Assembly (NCBI GenBank): GCA_036782995.1
Contig: DAIPXZ010000007.1
Span: forward strand, 1-58,749
DNA from: DAIPXZ01 sp036782995
GTDB lineage: Bacteria; Bacillota; Clostridia; Saccharofermentanales; Saccharofermentanaceae
DNA length: 58,749 nucleotides
Direction of reading: 5' to 3'
Shown: one piece after another, positions 44,163 to 53,772 of the stretch
Numbering within the stretch: position 1 is the first letter of the stretch
How the letters are laid out: every line of letters starts with the position of its first letter
Notes under the pieces: model-generated
Database searches by the model: none
Seen by the model: the letters and a program-made list of their open reading frames with translations, nothing else
What the model was told of the DNA's origin: nothing
Translations under genes and position numbers: made by a program

Positions 44163-44677
44163 ATGGCGGTTTTGCGGGCGGCACACATATTAATGTCACC
44201 GATTGGTGTGCTAAATGCAGCCTGGGGCGGAATCACTGAGGAAAATCAGATTTCTATCTGCCTTTCACCTGAACACAAGACATGTAAAATTTTGCAAATA
44301 CAGGAGCATTTACAGTAAGTATGGCAGATGCAGCACATGTTGCAGGATGTGATTATGTAGGTATAGCGAGCGGCAATGATATTGCTGATAAATTTACCAA
44401 AGCCGGATTTACAGCAACTAAGAGTGAATTTGTCAATGCACCGGTTATAAATGAACTTGCAGTATGCGTTGAATGCAAGATTATTGACTTCAATGAAGAG
44501 ACATGTATTCTCAGAGGCGAGATAGTAAACGTAAGTGTTGACGAATTATGCATTACAGGTGATAAGGTTGATATAAGCAAGGTTCAGCCGCTCTGCTTTG
44601 ATCCGTTCAACAGGGCTTATCATGTTATGGGTGAAAAAGTCGGTGAAGCGTGGGGTAGCGGTACAGAGCTGATGTGA
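44163..44677 (+). pseudogene. Flavin reductase/flavoredoxin family protein, decayed
   Basis: Two frames together read as a flavin reductase-like protein. The first carries NAAWGGITEENQISICLSP and EHKTCKIL, the second TGAFTVSMADAAHVAG, then VGIASGNDIADKFTKAGF and a normal C-terminus. The frame is lost at TTGCAAATACAGG (about 44297-44303), where one extra A restores it. The N-terminal 30 or so residues of the family are not recognisable. Such proteins bind FMN and reduce flavins or small oxidants. This copy is not expected to work. Confidence 0.7.
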
Positions 44678-44784
44678 TAGCGAAAGAATAAAAATGATAA
44701 CCGTATCCAAAAAATACCAGAAGTTTTACCATTAAAGATTGCCCGATCAATATGATGACTTTGATGATCTTGATAAGCTGATAA

Positions 44785-45357
44785 GTTTTATCAAAAACGG
44801 GAAGGTATAATGCTATTGTCGGAGGATTTGCACACAATCAGGTATTTGCTCTTGCAGACAAGGTCGTTGGTGCTGTAAAATCAGGTGCAGTAAAAAAATT
44901 CTTTGTTATGGCCGGCTGTGACGGACGTATGAAGTCAAGAAGCTATTACACTGAATTTGCCGGTAAGCTTCCGGAGGATACGATTATTCTTACTGCAGGC
45001 TGTGCAAAATACAGATATAATAAGCTCGGACTGGGAGATATCGGTGGCATACCGAGAGTTCTTGATGCAGGGCAGTGCAATGATTCATATTCACTGGCGT
45101 TGATTGCACTTAAACTTAAGGAAGTATTCGGACTTGAAGATGTAAACAAGCTTCCTGTTGTTTATAATATTGCGTGGTATGAGCAAAAAGCTGTTATAGT
45201 TTTACTTGCTCTGTTATATCTGGGCGTTAAAAATATTCATCTTGGCCCTACACTTCCTGGATTTTTATCACCAAACGTTGCTAAAGTTCTTGTAGAAAAG
45301 TTCGGAATTGCAGGAATCGGTGATGTTGATTCTGATATAGAAATGTTTATGAAATAA
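44785..45357 (+). pseudogene. hcp: Hybrid-cluster protein (hydroxylamine reductase), C-terminal remnant
   Basis: The last 180 or so residues of Hcp: VGGFAHNQVFALADKV, AGCDGRMKSRSYYTEF, ILTAGCAKYRYNK, DAGQCNDSYSLA and NIAWYEQKAVIVLLALLYLG. These include the Cys, Glu and His ligands of the hybrid iron-sulfur cluster contributed by the C-terminal part. The N-terminal two thirds, with the other cluster ligands, are absent. The upstream 44678-44784 holds no gene I recognise. Intact Hcp protects anaerobes from nitric oxide, and this one is a fragment. Confidence 0.85.
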
Positions 45358-45406
45358 TTTGGTAGAGGTTTTTAAAAAATTATTTTAAAAATATTTTTAA
45401 AAAAGG

Positions 45407-45435
45407 TTGACAAAAAATTTTATATGTGCTAGAAT
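45407..45435 (+). promoter_or_regulatory. Promoter of the ilv-leu operon
   Basis: TTGACA (45407-45412) and TAGAAT (45430-45435), 17 bp apart, in an AT-rich stretch about 30 bp before the T-box leader. Confidence 0.8.
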
Positions 45436-45467
45436 ATAAAAAATTAATAACAAATAATCGTTAAAAA

Positions 45468-45645
45468 CTATGACGAGGAATGATCAAGGTAAATACATTT
45501 CAGAAAGCCGATGGTTGATGTAAATCGGTATGTAACACTTTAAAGATCTCTCACCTCTGAGTTGGTGCCCTGAACCGTTTAACAGCCCAGTAAGGAATCC
45601 CGTGTATGCTACGTTAGTGCATAGAGGTTTATTGACTTCGAAAAG
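45468..45645 (+). promoter_or_regulatory. T-box leader, first (upstream) decoding unit, Leu-type specifier
   Basis: It has the stem I landmarks CAGAAAGCCGATGGTTGATG and AAATCGG, then CTCACCTCTGAG. Aligned to known T-boxes, CTC (45550-45552, a Leu codon) is the specifier, followed by the usual A. Stem II-like AGTAAGGAATCCCG and the GTGCATAG...GACTTCGAA segment follow. It has no TGG-N-ACCGCG box and no terminator of its own. Confidence 0.75.
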
Positions 45646-45930
45646 AAAAGGCTATGACGAAGACGGTCAAGGCTGAAGCATTTCAGAGAGCCGATGGTTG
45701 GTGCAAATCGGTATGATTCTTCCTTAATGACTTATCCCTTCTGAGCCGGAAGCCCAAAATGGTTTTTCCAGAGTAGGCGTTTCCCGCGTATGCAGCGTCA
45801 GTGCATAGAAGTTGATAGACTTCGAAGAGTGGCGGATTTTTATTCGCAATTTGAGTGGTACCGCGAGTGTATATAAATTATTACACCCGTCTCAAAGTAA
45901 CAAATGCTTTGAGACGGGTGTTTTGCTTTT
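45646..45930 (+). promoter_or_regulatory. T-box riboswitch, second unit with antiterminator and terminator, Ile-type specifier
   Basis: Complete T-box: CAGAGAGCCGATGGTTGGTG, AAATCGG, then ATCCCTTCTGAGCCGG with ATC (45734-45736, Ile) at the specifier position. Stem II/III matches the first unit, and the T-box sequence TGGTACCGCG (45856-45865) can bind uncharged tRNA ends. A strong terminator (CCCGTCTCAAAG / CTTTGAGACGGG, then TTTTGCTTTTT) follows at 45884-45930. Uncharged tRNA should let transcription into ilvA proceed. Confidence 0.9.
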
Positions 45931-45976
45931 TATAACCCTTCATAAAGCAGAATCAAAAATGAAAGGCGGAATATTT

Positions 45977-47167
45977 ATGCTAACTCTTGACAAGGTTTTT
46001 AATGCACAGTCAGTATTGAAAAATATAATCAGGGAAACCAAGCTTGTCCGTGCATACGGCATTGCACCTGAATGTGAATTGTTCCTTAAACCGGAAAACC
46101 TACAGATCACAGGCTCGTTTAAAATAAGAGGTTCTGCGTACAAAATTGCGATGCTGTCAGACGAAGAAAAATTAAACGGTATTATAGCCTGTTCAGCAGG
46201 AAATCATGCACAGGGTGTTGCTCTTGCAGCTACAAAAAGCGGTATAAAATCACTTATCTGTTTGCCCGATACCGCACCGCTTTCAAAAATCGAGGCAACG
46301 AAGAGCTTTGGCGCTGAGATATGTCTTGTAAAGGGCTGCTATGATGATGCATACAAAAAGGCTTTAGAACTAAGGGACAGCGAAGGTTATACATTTGTAC
46401 ACCCGTTTGACGATGAAAATGTGATTGCAGGGCAGGGGACAATAGCCCTTGAGGTCCTTAATGAATTGGAAAATATCGATGCTATTGTGGTTCCTATAGG
46501 TGGAGGCGGACTTATTTCCGGTATCGCATTTACAGCAAAGCAGATAAAACCGTCTGTTAAAATCTACGGAGTTCAGGTTGTCGGAGCGCCAAGTATGTAT
46601 GATTCGGTAAAATGCAACAGTATTGAATGTCTGAGGAATGTCCAGACCATAGCTGATGGTATCGCTGTAAAGCAGCCGGGGGAGAATACATTCAGATATG
46701 TAAGCGAATATGTTGATGATATTGCGCTTGTTACAGACGACGAGGTTGCCTCAGCAATTCTGGGACTGATTGAAAAACAGAAAATGATTGCCGAGGGTGC
46801 GGGTGCAGCAGCTGTTGCTGCGGTTATGTTTGATAAGTTTTCATTGAAAGGAAAGCGTGTTGTAAGTATCGTTTCAGGTGGAAATATCGATGTAACAAGT
46901 CTTTCTAGAGTAATCGAACGAGGACTCTTTAAATCAGGACGTTCGTCAAACCTTTTGATTGAGCTTATTGATAAACCTGGTCAGCTCAAGGATATTTCAA
47001 AAATTATCGCTGACAACGGTGCAAATGTAACAGGTGTACATTACCAGAAAGGTAATACCGAGAGCGTAAACGGATGCTTCCTTAGAATCGAAATGGAAAC
47101 AAGAGATTACGAGCATATTCAGACAATCACGCAGTTATTGCGTGATGAAGGCTTTAAAATATTATAA
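45977..47167 (+). CDS. ilvA: Threonine ammonia-lyase with ACT domain
   Basis: A 396-residue PLP enzyme that turns threonine into 2-oxobutanoate, the first step to isoleucine. PLP Lys49 is in SFKIRGSAYK; CSAGNHAQGVAL and the glycine loop PIGGGGLISG bind the phosphate. A C-terminal ACT domain (about 325-396, LIELIDKPGQLKDISKII) probably gives amino-acid feedback. The start is the ATG after AAGGCGG, not the longer upstream frame, which runs back through the T-box. First gene of the operon. Confidence 0.94.
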   Translation: MLTLDKVFNAQSVLKNIIRETKLVRAYGIAPECELFLKPENLQITGSFKIRGSAYKIAMLSDEEKLNGIIACSAGNHAQGVALAATKSGIKSLICLPDTAPLSKIEATKSFGAEICLVKGCYDDAYKKALELRDSEGYTFVHPFDDENVIAGQGTIALEVLNELENIDAIVVPIGGGGLISGIAFTAKQIKPSVKIYGVQVVGAPSMYDSVKCNSIECLRNVQTIADGIAVKQPGENTFRYVSEYVDDIALVTDDEVASAILGLIEKQKMIAEGAGAAAVAAVMFDKFSLKGKRVVSIVSGGNIDVTSLSRVIERGLFKSGRSSNLLIELIDKPGQLKDISKIIADNGANVTGVHYQKGNTESVNGCFLRIEMETRDYEHIQTITQLLRDEGFKIL

Positions 47168-47186
47168 ATGAAGTGAGGAAACTGAT

Positions 47187-47570
47187 ATGAGTGAACTGAT
47201 TAACACAGAAAATGCGCCGAAAGCGATAGGACCTTATTCACAGGCTGTCTGCTCCGAAAATCTGATTTTTACATCGGGTCAGATTTCACTTGATCCTGAA
47301 ACAGGAAGTGTTACAGGTGAAAATATTGATGAACAGACCCGCAGAGTATGTGAGAACCTTAAAGCAGTTCTTTCTGCCGCAGGCGGAAGCCTTGAAACTG
47401 TGGTAAAGACCTCATGTTTTTTAAGTGACATGAATAATTTTGCAAGATTTAACGAGATATACGGTGAATATTTTACCGGAAAGCCCGCACGTTCCTGTGT
47501 GGAGGTTTCAAGACTTCCTAAGGACGTTTTAGTTGAAATTGATGTTATAGCAGAAAGGAGCTGTATTTAA
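47187..47570 (+). CDS. ridA: RidA family reactive-intermediate deaminase
   Basis: A 127-residue RidA/YjgF protein that hydrolyses the enamine/imine intermediates released by IlvA. Typical motifs: KAIGPYSQAV, FTSGQISLDPETG and the Arg-containing PARSCVEVSRLP. Its place directly after ilvA matches that role. It starts 19 bp after ilvA with TGAGGAAA; the stop lies 1 bp before leuA. Confidence 0.94.
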   Translation: MSELINTENAPKAIGPYSQAVCSENLIFTSGQISLDPETGSVTGENIDEQTRRVCENLKAVLSAAGGSLETVVKTSCFLSDMNNFARFNEIYGEYFTGKPARSCVEVSRLPKDVLVEIDVIAERSCI

Positions 47571-47571
47571 A

Positions 47572-49245
47572 ATGATGGATGCAAAGAAATACAAAATAGG
47601 TTATTACCCTGCACCAAAAGAATTTAATGAATGGGTCGGGTGTGACCACATAGAAAAACCGCCTGTGTGGTGCAGCGTGGATATGAGGGACGGAAACCAG
47701 AGTCTTATTATTCCTATGAGCCTCGAGGAAAAGCTGGAGTACTACAAAGTTTTACTTGATGTTGGTTTCAAGGAAATAGAAGTAGGTTTTCCGGCGGCAA
47801 GCGATACTGAATATGAATTTCTCCGTACACTTATTGATAACAATATGATTCCTCCGGATGTTTCGGTTCAGGTTCTTACTCAGTGCCGTGAACACATTAT
47901 ACGTAAAACCTTTGAAGCCTGCAAGGGCGCTCCGAGTGCAATAATCCACTTCTATAATTCTGTAAGTGTTGCTCAGCGTGAACAGGTTTTCAAAAAATCA
48001 AGAGATGAAATCAAGCAGATAGCTGTTGACGGAGCAAAGCTGGTCAAGAAATTAGCATCTGAATATGAGGGAAACTTCCGTTTTGAATATTCACCTGAAA
48101 GCTTCACAGGAACCGAGCCTGAATATGCACTTGAGGTGTGTAATGCAGTTCTTGATGTTCTTGAACCTTCAGAAAGCAATAATGTTATCATAAATCTCCC
48201 TGCAACGGTTGAAATGAGCCTTCCGCACATTTACGCAGGTCAGGTAGAATATATAAGCCGAAACCTCAAATACAGGGAGTTTGTAACGCTTTCACTCCAC
48301 CCTCATAATGACAGAGGCACCGGTGTTGCAGATACAGAGCTTGCACTTTTAGCAGGTGCTGAACGTGTAGAGGGAACCCTGTTCGGAAACGGGGAGAGAA
48401 CCGGAAATGTTGATATTATCACGCTTGCTATGAATATGTATTCGCACGGTGTTGATCCCGGGCTTGACTTATCCGATATTCCTTATCTGGTTGAAAAATA
48501 CGAAAAATGCACACGCATGAATGTATATGCACGTGCCCCATATGCAGGAGCACTTGTGTTTGCAGCCTTTTCAGGAAGCCATCAGGATGCTATTGCCAAG
48601 GGTATGAAATACAGATGCAAGAACCAGCTTTGCGAATGGTCTGTACCGTATATTCCTATTGATCCACAGGATATAGGACGTACATATGATGCAGATGTAA
48701 TACGTGTTAATTCACAGTCAGGCAAGGGCGGAATCGGATATCTGCTCGAATATACATACGGCTATGTGCTGCCGGCTAAAATGCGTGAGCATTTAAGTTA
48801 CATGTGCAAGAGTATATCTGACCGTGAACATAAGGAACTCAAGCCTGATGATGTTCTCAAAATATTTACAGAAAATTATCTCAACATTGACAGTGATATA
48901 ACAGTAACTGATTTCGATTTTATGCGTGAAAATCAGACTGTAAAAATTAATATCACATTTATGCAGAACGGCGTTGAAACCGAAATGGAAGAAGAGGGCA
49001 ACGGTTCGCTCAATGCTATTAATAATGCATTAAAAGCATATACAGGTAACCAGTACCACCTGCAGGTATTTTCTCAGCACAGTCTGCAGGGGCAGGGTTC
49101 TCAGAGTGTAGCTGCTTCGTATATCGGACTTGAAAATGAAAACGGTGAAATGTTCTGGGGTGCCGGCACTGATACGGATATTATTAAGGCAAGTACAAAC
49201 GCACTTCTCAGCGCATATCACAACATGACTAAAGGAGGAAGTTAA
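47572..49245 (+). CDS. leuA: 2-isopropylmalate synthase (LeuA2 type)
   Basis: A 557-residue enzyme condensing acetyl-CoA with 2-oxoisovalerate, the first step of leucine synthesis. The TIM-barrel domain shows VDMRDGNQSL, EVGFPAAS, the metal-site LHPHNDRGTGVA and NGERTGNVD. The C-terminal regulatory domain (about 435-550) should bind leucine. The W/YYPAPKEFNEW start and the length mark the longer fungal/actinobacterial-like class, not the 510-residue Bacillus class. Two adjacent ATG codons are possible starts. Confidence 0.93.
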   Translation: MMDAKKYKIGYYPAPKEFNEWVGCDHIEKPPVWCSVDMRDGNQSLIIPMSLEEKLEYYKVLLDVGFKEIEVGFPAASDTEYEFLRTLIDNNMIPPDVSVQVLTQCREHIIRKTFEACKGAPSAIIHFYNSVSVAQREQVFKKSRDEIKQIAVDGAKLVKKLASEYEGNFRFEYSPESFTGTEPEYALEVCNAVLDVLEPSESNNVIINLPATVEMSLPHIYAGQVEYISRNLKYREFVTLSLHPHNDRGTGVADTELALLAGAERVEGTLFGNGERTGNVDIITLAMNMYSHGVDPGLDLSDIPYLVEKYEKCTRMNVYARAPYAGALVFAAFSGSHQDAIAKGMKYRCKNQLCEWSVPYIPIDPQDIGRTYDADVIRVNSQSGKGGIGYLLEYTYGYVLPAKMREHLSYMCKSISDREHKELKPDDVLKIFTENYLNIDSDITVTDFDFMRENQTVKINITFMQNGVETEMEEEGNGSLNAINNALKAYTGNQYHLQVFSQHSLQGQGSQSVAASYIGLENENGEMFWGAGTDTDIIKASTNALLSAYHNMTKGGS

Positions 49246-49247
49246 TA

Positions 49248-50507
49248 ATGGGAATGACGATGTCTCAGAAAATTCTTGCTGCACACGCAGGGCTTGATGT
49301 TGTGAGTGCAGGACAGCTTATTAATGCCAGACTTGACATTGTTCTCGGAAATGATATTACAACACCTGTTGCTGTAAATGAGTTCAGAAAAGCCGGATTT
49401 GATAAAGTTTTTGACAAGGAACGCATTGCAATTGTTCTGGACCACTTTGTTCCTAACAAGGATATAAAGGCAGCCGAGCAGTCAAAAACATGCAGAGAAT
49501 TTGCATGCGATCACTGTATAAGTCATTTCTATGATGTCGGCAAAATGGGAATAGAGCATGCTCTTCTTCCTGAACAGGGTGTTGTAACGGCAGGCGACTG
49601 TATAATCGGGGCTGACAGTCATACCTGCACATATGGTGCTCTTGGTGCATTTTCAACAGGAGTAGGCAGCACTGATATGGCTGCTGGTATGGCGACAGGT
49701 ATGGCATGGTTTAAAGTGCCGTCCGCTATTCGCTTCAAACTGACAGGAAAGCTTCCTTATAACTGCAGCGGAAAGGATGTAATTCTTTCAATTATCGGTA
49801 TGATAGGCGTTGACGGTGCATTATATAAAAGCATGGAATTTACAGGTGAGGGTGTGCATGGACTTTCTATTGACGACCGTCTCTGTATCTGTAACATGGC
49901 TATTGAAGCAGGTGCTAAAAACGGAATCTTCTCTGTTGATGAAAAAACAACAGAGTATATGAAAAACCGCTGTGAGAGAAAGCCTGTCATCTATGAGGCT
50001 GATGAGGATGCGGAATATGAAAAGACATATGAAATAGATCTTTCAAAGATAAGACCGACTGTAAGCTGTCCTCACCTTCCTGAAAACACAAGAAATGCAG
50101 ATGAACTTAACAACATAAAGATTGATCAGGTTGTTATCGGCAGCTGTACAAACGGACGAATGGAAGATATGGAGGCGACTTATAAAATCCTTAAAGGCAA
50201 AAAAATTGCTGATAATGTTCGCTGTATTATAATTCCTGCAACTATGCAGATTTATCGTGAATGTGTAGAACGAGGATATGTGACAGCATTTATTGACTCA
50301 GGTGCGGTTGTATCCACACCGACATGCGGACCGTGTCTTGGAGGATATATGGGTATTCTTGCAGCAGGCGAACGCTGTATCGCAACAACCAACCGTAATT
50401 TTGTAGGAAGAATGGGTCATGTAGACAGTGAGGTTTACCTTGCATCACCATTTACAGCGGCAGCCAGTGCAATTGCAGGCTATATCACGGAATACAGGGA
50501 GGCTTAG
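49248..50507 (+). CDS. leuC: 3-isopropylmalate dehydratase large subunit
   Basis: A 419-residue aconitase-family iron-sulfur protein. It binds a 4Fe-4S cluster through Cys residues in GSCTNGR and PTCGPCLGG, and GADSHTCTYGALG carries substrate residues. It isomerises 2- to 3-isopropylmalate together with LeuD. The 419-residue length is that of the archaeal/clostridial HacA-LeuC class. It starts right after the leuA stop and is followed 5 bp later by leuD. Confidence 0.95.
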   Translation: MGMTMSQKILAAHAGLDVVSAGQLINARLDIVLGNDITTPVAVNEFRKAGFDKVFDKERIAIVLDHFVPNKDIKAAEQSKTCREFACDHCISHFYDVGKMGIEHALLPEQGVVTAGDCIIGADSHTCTYGALGAFSTGVGSTDMAAGMATGMAWFKVPSAIRFKLTGKLPYNCSGKDVILSIIGMIGVDGALYKSMEFTGEGVHGLSIDDRLCICNMAIEAGAKNGIFSVDEKTTEYMKNRCERKPVIYEADEDAEYEKTYEIDLSKIRPTVSCPHLPENTRNADELNNIKIDQVVIGSCTNGRMEDMEATYKILKGKKIADNVRCIIIPATMQIYRECVERGYVTAFIDSGAVVSTPTCGPCLGGYMGILAAGERCIATTNRNFVGRMGHVDSEVYLASPFTAAASAIAGYITEYREA

Positions 50508-50512
50508 TAAAG

Positions 50513-51007
50513 ATGAATACACAGGGAAAAGCTTTTAAATACATGGATAATGTTGATACAGATGTCATAATTCCTGCACGTTATCTGAATACCTCCGATG
50601 CGGCAGAGCTTGCACTTCACTGCATGGAGGATATTGACGGAGAATTCGTAAACAATGTAAAAAAAGGTGACATAATTGTGGCAGGCTGGAATTTCGGCTG
50701 TGGTTCGTCAAGAGAGCACGCACCTCTTGTTATAAAGACATGCGGTATAGGCTGTGTAATTGCCAAAAGCTTTGCAAGAATTTTTTACCGAAATGCTATA
50801 AATATCGGACTTCCTATTCTTGAATGCGAGCAGGCAGCAGAGGAAATCAGCGCAGGCGATGAGGTTTCAGTCAATTTTGATACAGGAGAAATCAGAAATA
50901 TTACTACAGGCAAAAACTATATGGCACAGCCGTTTCCGCCTTTTATTCAGAATATTATAAAGTGCGGCGGACTGCTTGCATCATTAAAGGAGGCTGAAGA
51001 TGAATAA
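50513..51007 (+). CDS. leuD: 3-isopropylmalate dehydratase small subunit
   Basis: A 164-residue swivel-domain subunit. Visible: DNVDTDVIIPARYL, GWNFGCGSSREHAP and AKSFARIFYRNAINIGLP. It completes the LeuC active site. The short length fits the clostridial/archaeal class that pairs with a 419-residue LeuC. It overlaps leuB by 8 bp. Confidence 0.95.
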   Translation: MNTQGKAFKYMDNVDTDVIIPARYLNTSDAAELALHCMEDIDGEFVNNVKKGDIIVAGWNFGCGSSREHAPLVIKTCGIGCVIAKSFARIFYRNAINIGLPILECEQAAEEISAGDEVSVNFDTGEIRNITTGKNYMAQPFPPFIQNIIKCGGLLASLKEAEDE

Positions 51008-52091
51008 AAACATTGCTGTTATCCGCGGGGATGGGATAGGTCCGGAAATCATAGATCAGGCCATTCTTGTGCTTGACAGAATTGCGAAGCTTTACGGACA
51101 CACCTTCTCATATACAGATGTTGATATGGGTGGCTGTGCCATTGATAAGTACGGTGATCCGCTTCCTGAAGATATGCTTAAAAAATGCATAGAATCCGAC
51201 AGTGTTCTGCTCGGTGCGGTGGGAGGCAACAAATGGGATAATGTTCCGGGAGATAAACGTCCTGAAAAAGGACTTCTTCGTCTTCGCGCGGGGATGGGAG
51301 TATACAGTAATAACCGTCCTGCAAAAATATGGCCGCAGCTTGCAGGTGCTTCACCACTCAAAAAATCCATAGTAGACAGAGGAATTGATTTTATTATCGT
51401 AAGAGAGCTTATCGGCGGCGTTTATTTCGGTGAGCATAAGACTGAAAATACAGACGGGGAAAAAACAGCTACTGATATTCTGAAATACAGCGAGTCCGAA
51501 ATTGAGCGCATCGGCAGAATAGGATTTGAAACGGCAATGAAGCGCAATAAAAAACTGTGCTCGGTGGAAAAAAGTAACGTGCTCGATTCCAGCCGTCTCT
51601 GGAAAAGTGTTATGCACAGACTTGCGGATGAATATCCGCAGGTTGAGCTTTCAGATATGCTGGTAGACAACTGCGCTATGCAGATTGTAAAGGACCCTTC
51701 ACAGTTTGATGTAATTGTTACAGAAAATATGTTCGGAGATATACTTTCTGATGAAGCGTCTATGATTACAGGTTCAATCGGAATGATTCCTTCATCTTCT
51801 CTTGGCGCCACATCATGCGGACTGTACGAGCCTATTCATGGTTCAGCTCCTGATATTGCAGGAACAGATACCGCAAATCCAATCGGAACTATACTTTCTG
51901 CCGCTATGATGCTCAGATACAGCTTCGAAATGAATGACGAGGCACAGGCAATAGAAAATGCTGTTTTTGAGATACTTGACAAAGGATACCGCACATCGGA
52001 TATTATGCCTTCTGATAAAAACGAATCAGAAAAGTGTATTAAGGTGGGCTGTAAAGAATGTGGAAGACTTATAACGTCCCACATAAGATAG
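51000..52091 (+). CDS. leuB: 3-isopropylmalate dehydrogenase
   Basis: A 363-residue NAD-dependent oxidative decarboxylase that makes 2-oxoisocaproate for leucine. Typical segments: IRGDGIGPEII, GAVGGNKWD, RAGMGVYSNNRPAK, ENMFGDILSDEASMITGS and EPIHGSAPDIAG. The ATG follows AAAGGAGG inside leuD. The C-terminus carries two extra Cys residues (CKECGR), of no obvious role. Confidence 0.95.
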   Translation: MNKNIAVIRGDGIGPEIIDQAILVLDRIAKLYGHTFSYTDVDMGGCAIDKYGDPLPEDMLKKCIESDSVLLGAVGGNKWDNVPGDKRPEKGLLRLRAGMGVYSNNRPAKIWPQLAGASPLKKSIVDRGIDFIIVRELIGGVYFGEHKTENTDGEKTATDILKYSESEIERIGRIGFETAMKRNKKLCSVEKSNVLDSSRLWKSVMHRLADEYPQVELSDMLVDNCAMQIVKDPSQFDVIVTENMFGDILSDEASMITGSIGMIPSSSLGATSCGLYEPIHGSAPDIAGTDTANPIGTILSAAMMLRYSFEMNDEAQAIENAVFEILDKGYRTSDIMPSDKNESEKCIKVGCKECGRLITSHIR

Positions 52092-52104
52092 GAGGAATGG
52101 TCAC

Positions 52105-53772
52105 ATGATATTATCAGGTGCAGATATTGTTGTACGAACCTTGATTGAACAGGGATGTGATGTCGTTTTCGGCTATCCCGGAGGACAGATTATTAATGTA
52201 TATGACTCCCTGTATAAATACCGTGATGAGCTTACTCATATTCTGACAGCTCATGAGCAGGGGGCTTCCCATGCTGCTGACGGCTATGCGAGAGCAACAG
52301 GAAAGGTCGGAGTTGTTATTGCAACATCAGGCCCGGGAGCAACTAACCTTGTAACAGGAATAGCTACTGCATATCTCGATTCAATCCCGATGGTAGCTAT
52401 TACGGGAAATGTTTTTTCCTCATATATAGGTTCTGACAGCTTTCAGGAGATTGATATAACAGGAATAACACTTCCTATTACAAAGCACAATTATGTTATC
52501 GGCAGTGTCGATGAGCTTGCCGACACAATCCGTGAAGCCTTCAGACTTGCAGTTTCAGGCAGACCGGGACCTGTTCTCATTGATATCCCAAAGGATATAC
52601 AGATAGCAAAATGTGAACATGAGCCAAAAGCCCCTTGTGTTCCTGATGAACGCATACATGCGGACGATATCAGTAAAAAAGAAGCCGCAGAATGTATTTC
52701 TGAAGCGGAACGTCCTTTTATATATTTCGGAGGCGGACTTATTTCATCACATGCTGAAGATGAGCTTATGCAGCTTGCGGATTTAATTGATGCCCCGATA
52801 GGCTGCTCTCTTATGGGGATTTCAGGGGTTGAAACTGATCACCCAAGATTCCTTGGAATGCAGGGCATGCACGGCCATTATGCCTCATCAGTTGCAATGC
52901 ATCGTGCAGACTGTATAATCTCTCTTGGTGTACGATTTAATGACAGAGTTACAGGCAACCGAGAAAAGTTTGCAAAGAATGCAAAAATAATTCACATAGA
53001 TGTTGACAGCTCTGAATTATCAAAAATAATTTCACCTGCATATGCAATCCGCGGCGATGTAAAGTATACGGTAAAAAAACTTATAGAATACCTTGCTCCT
53101 GTGAAACATTCGCAGTGGTGGGAAACTATAAAGGGTCTTCGCGCAGAGGAAACAGCTATCATGGATAAGCGTGAAGGTCTTACCCCTTTAAGAGTAATGG
53201 AGCAGCTAAACAGGCATCTGCTTCCTGATACTCCGGTAGCTACAGATGTAGGACAGCATCAGATGTGGGCAGCTCAGTATCTTAATTTCAAAAAAAGCAG
53301 AAGGTTTATTTCCAGCGGCGGTCTCGGTACTATGGGCTTCGGGATAGGTGCTGCCATAGGTGCACAAATAGGAACAGGTAAACATACAGTACTTGTAACA
53401 GGCGACGGAAGCTTTGGAATGTGCCTTCAGGAGCTTGCAACTGCTGTATCATATAAAATTCCTCTTGTTATCCTTATGCTTAATAACGGCGTGCTTGGTA
53501 TGGTTCGTCAATGGCAGACACTGTTTTTTAACGAGCATTATTCAAACACGGTGCTTGACAGAAAAACTGACTTTGTACAGCTTATAAAGGCATTCGGCTC
53601 TGACGGTGTTCGTGTAAACAACATAGATGAACTCAGCCCGGCACTTGAAAAGGCATTTTCTTACGACGGTCCGTATCTTATAGAGTGTATGATAGATAAG
53701 GATGAGTTCGTTTTACCGATGCTTCCGCCGGGGGGCTCAATGGATGATATAATCGTAAAGGTGGGTGATTGA
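52105..53772 (+). CDS. ilvB: Acetolactate synthase large subunit
   Basis: A 555-residue thiamine-diphosphate enzyme. The catalytic Glu is in AHEQGASHAADGYAR; FQEIDITGITLP is typical, and the cofactor motif is GDGSFGM...LNNGVLGMV. It makes acetolactate or acetohydroxybutyrate for valine, leucine and isoleucine. GGAGGAA precedes the ATG. Its 3' end overlaps ilvN by 8 bp. Confidence 0.95.
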   Translation: MILSGADIVVRTLIEQGCDVVFGYPGGQIINVYDSLYKYRDELTHILTAHEQGASHAADGYARATGKVGVVIATSGPGATNLVTGIATAYLDSIPMVAITGNVFSSYIGSDSFQEIDITGITLPITKHNYVIGSVDELADTIREAFRLAVSGRPGPVLIDIPKDIQIAKCEHEPKAPCVPDERIHADDISKKEAAECISEAERPFIYFGGGLISSHAEDELMQLADLIDAPIGCSLMGISGVETDHPRFLGMQGMHGHYASSVAMHRADCIISLGVRFNDRVTGNREKFAKNAKIIHIDVDSSELSKIISPAYAIRGDVKYTVKKLIEYLAPVKHSQWWETIKGLRAEETAIMDKREGLTPLRVMEQLNRHLLPDTPVATDVGQHQMWAAQYLNFKKSRRFISSGGLGTMGFGIGAAIGAQIGTGKHTVLVTGDGSFGMCLQELATAVSYKIPLVILMLNNGVLGMVRQWQTLFFNEHYSNTVLDRKTDFVQLIKAFGSDGVRVNNIDELSPALEKAFSYDGPYLIECMIDKDEFVLPMLPPGGSMDDIIVKVGD

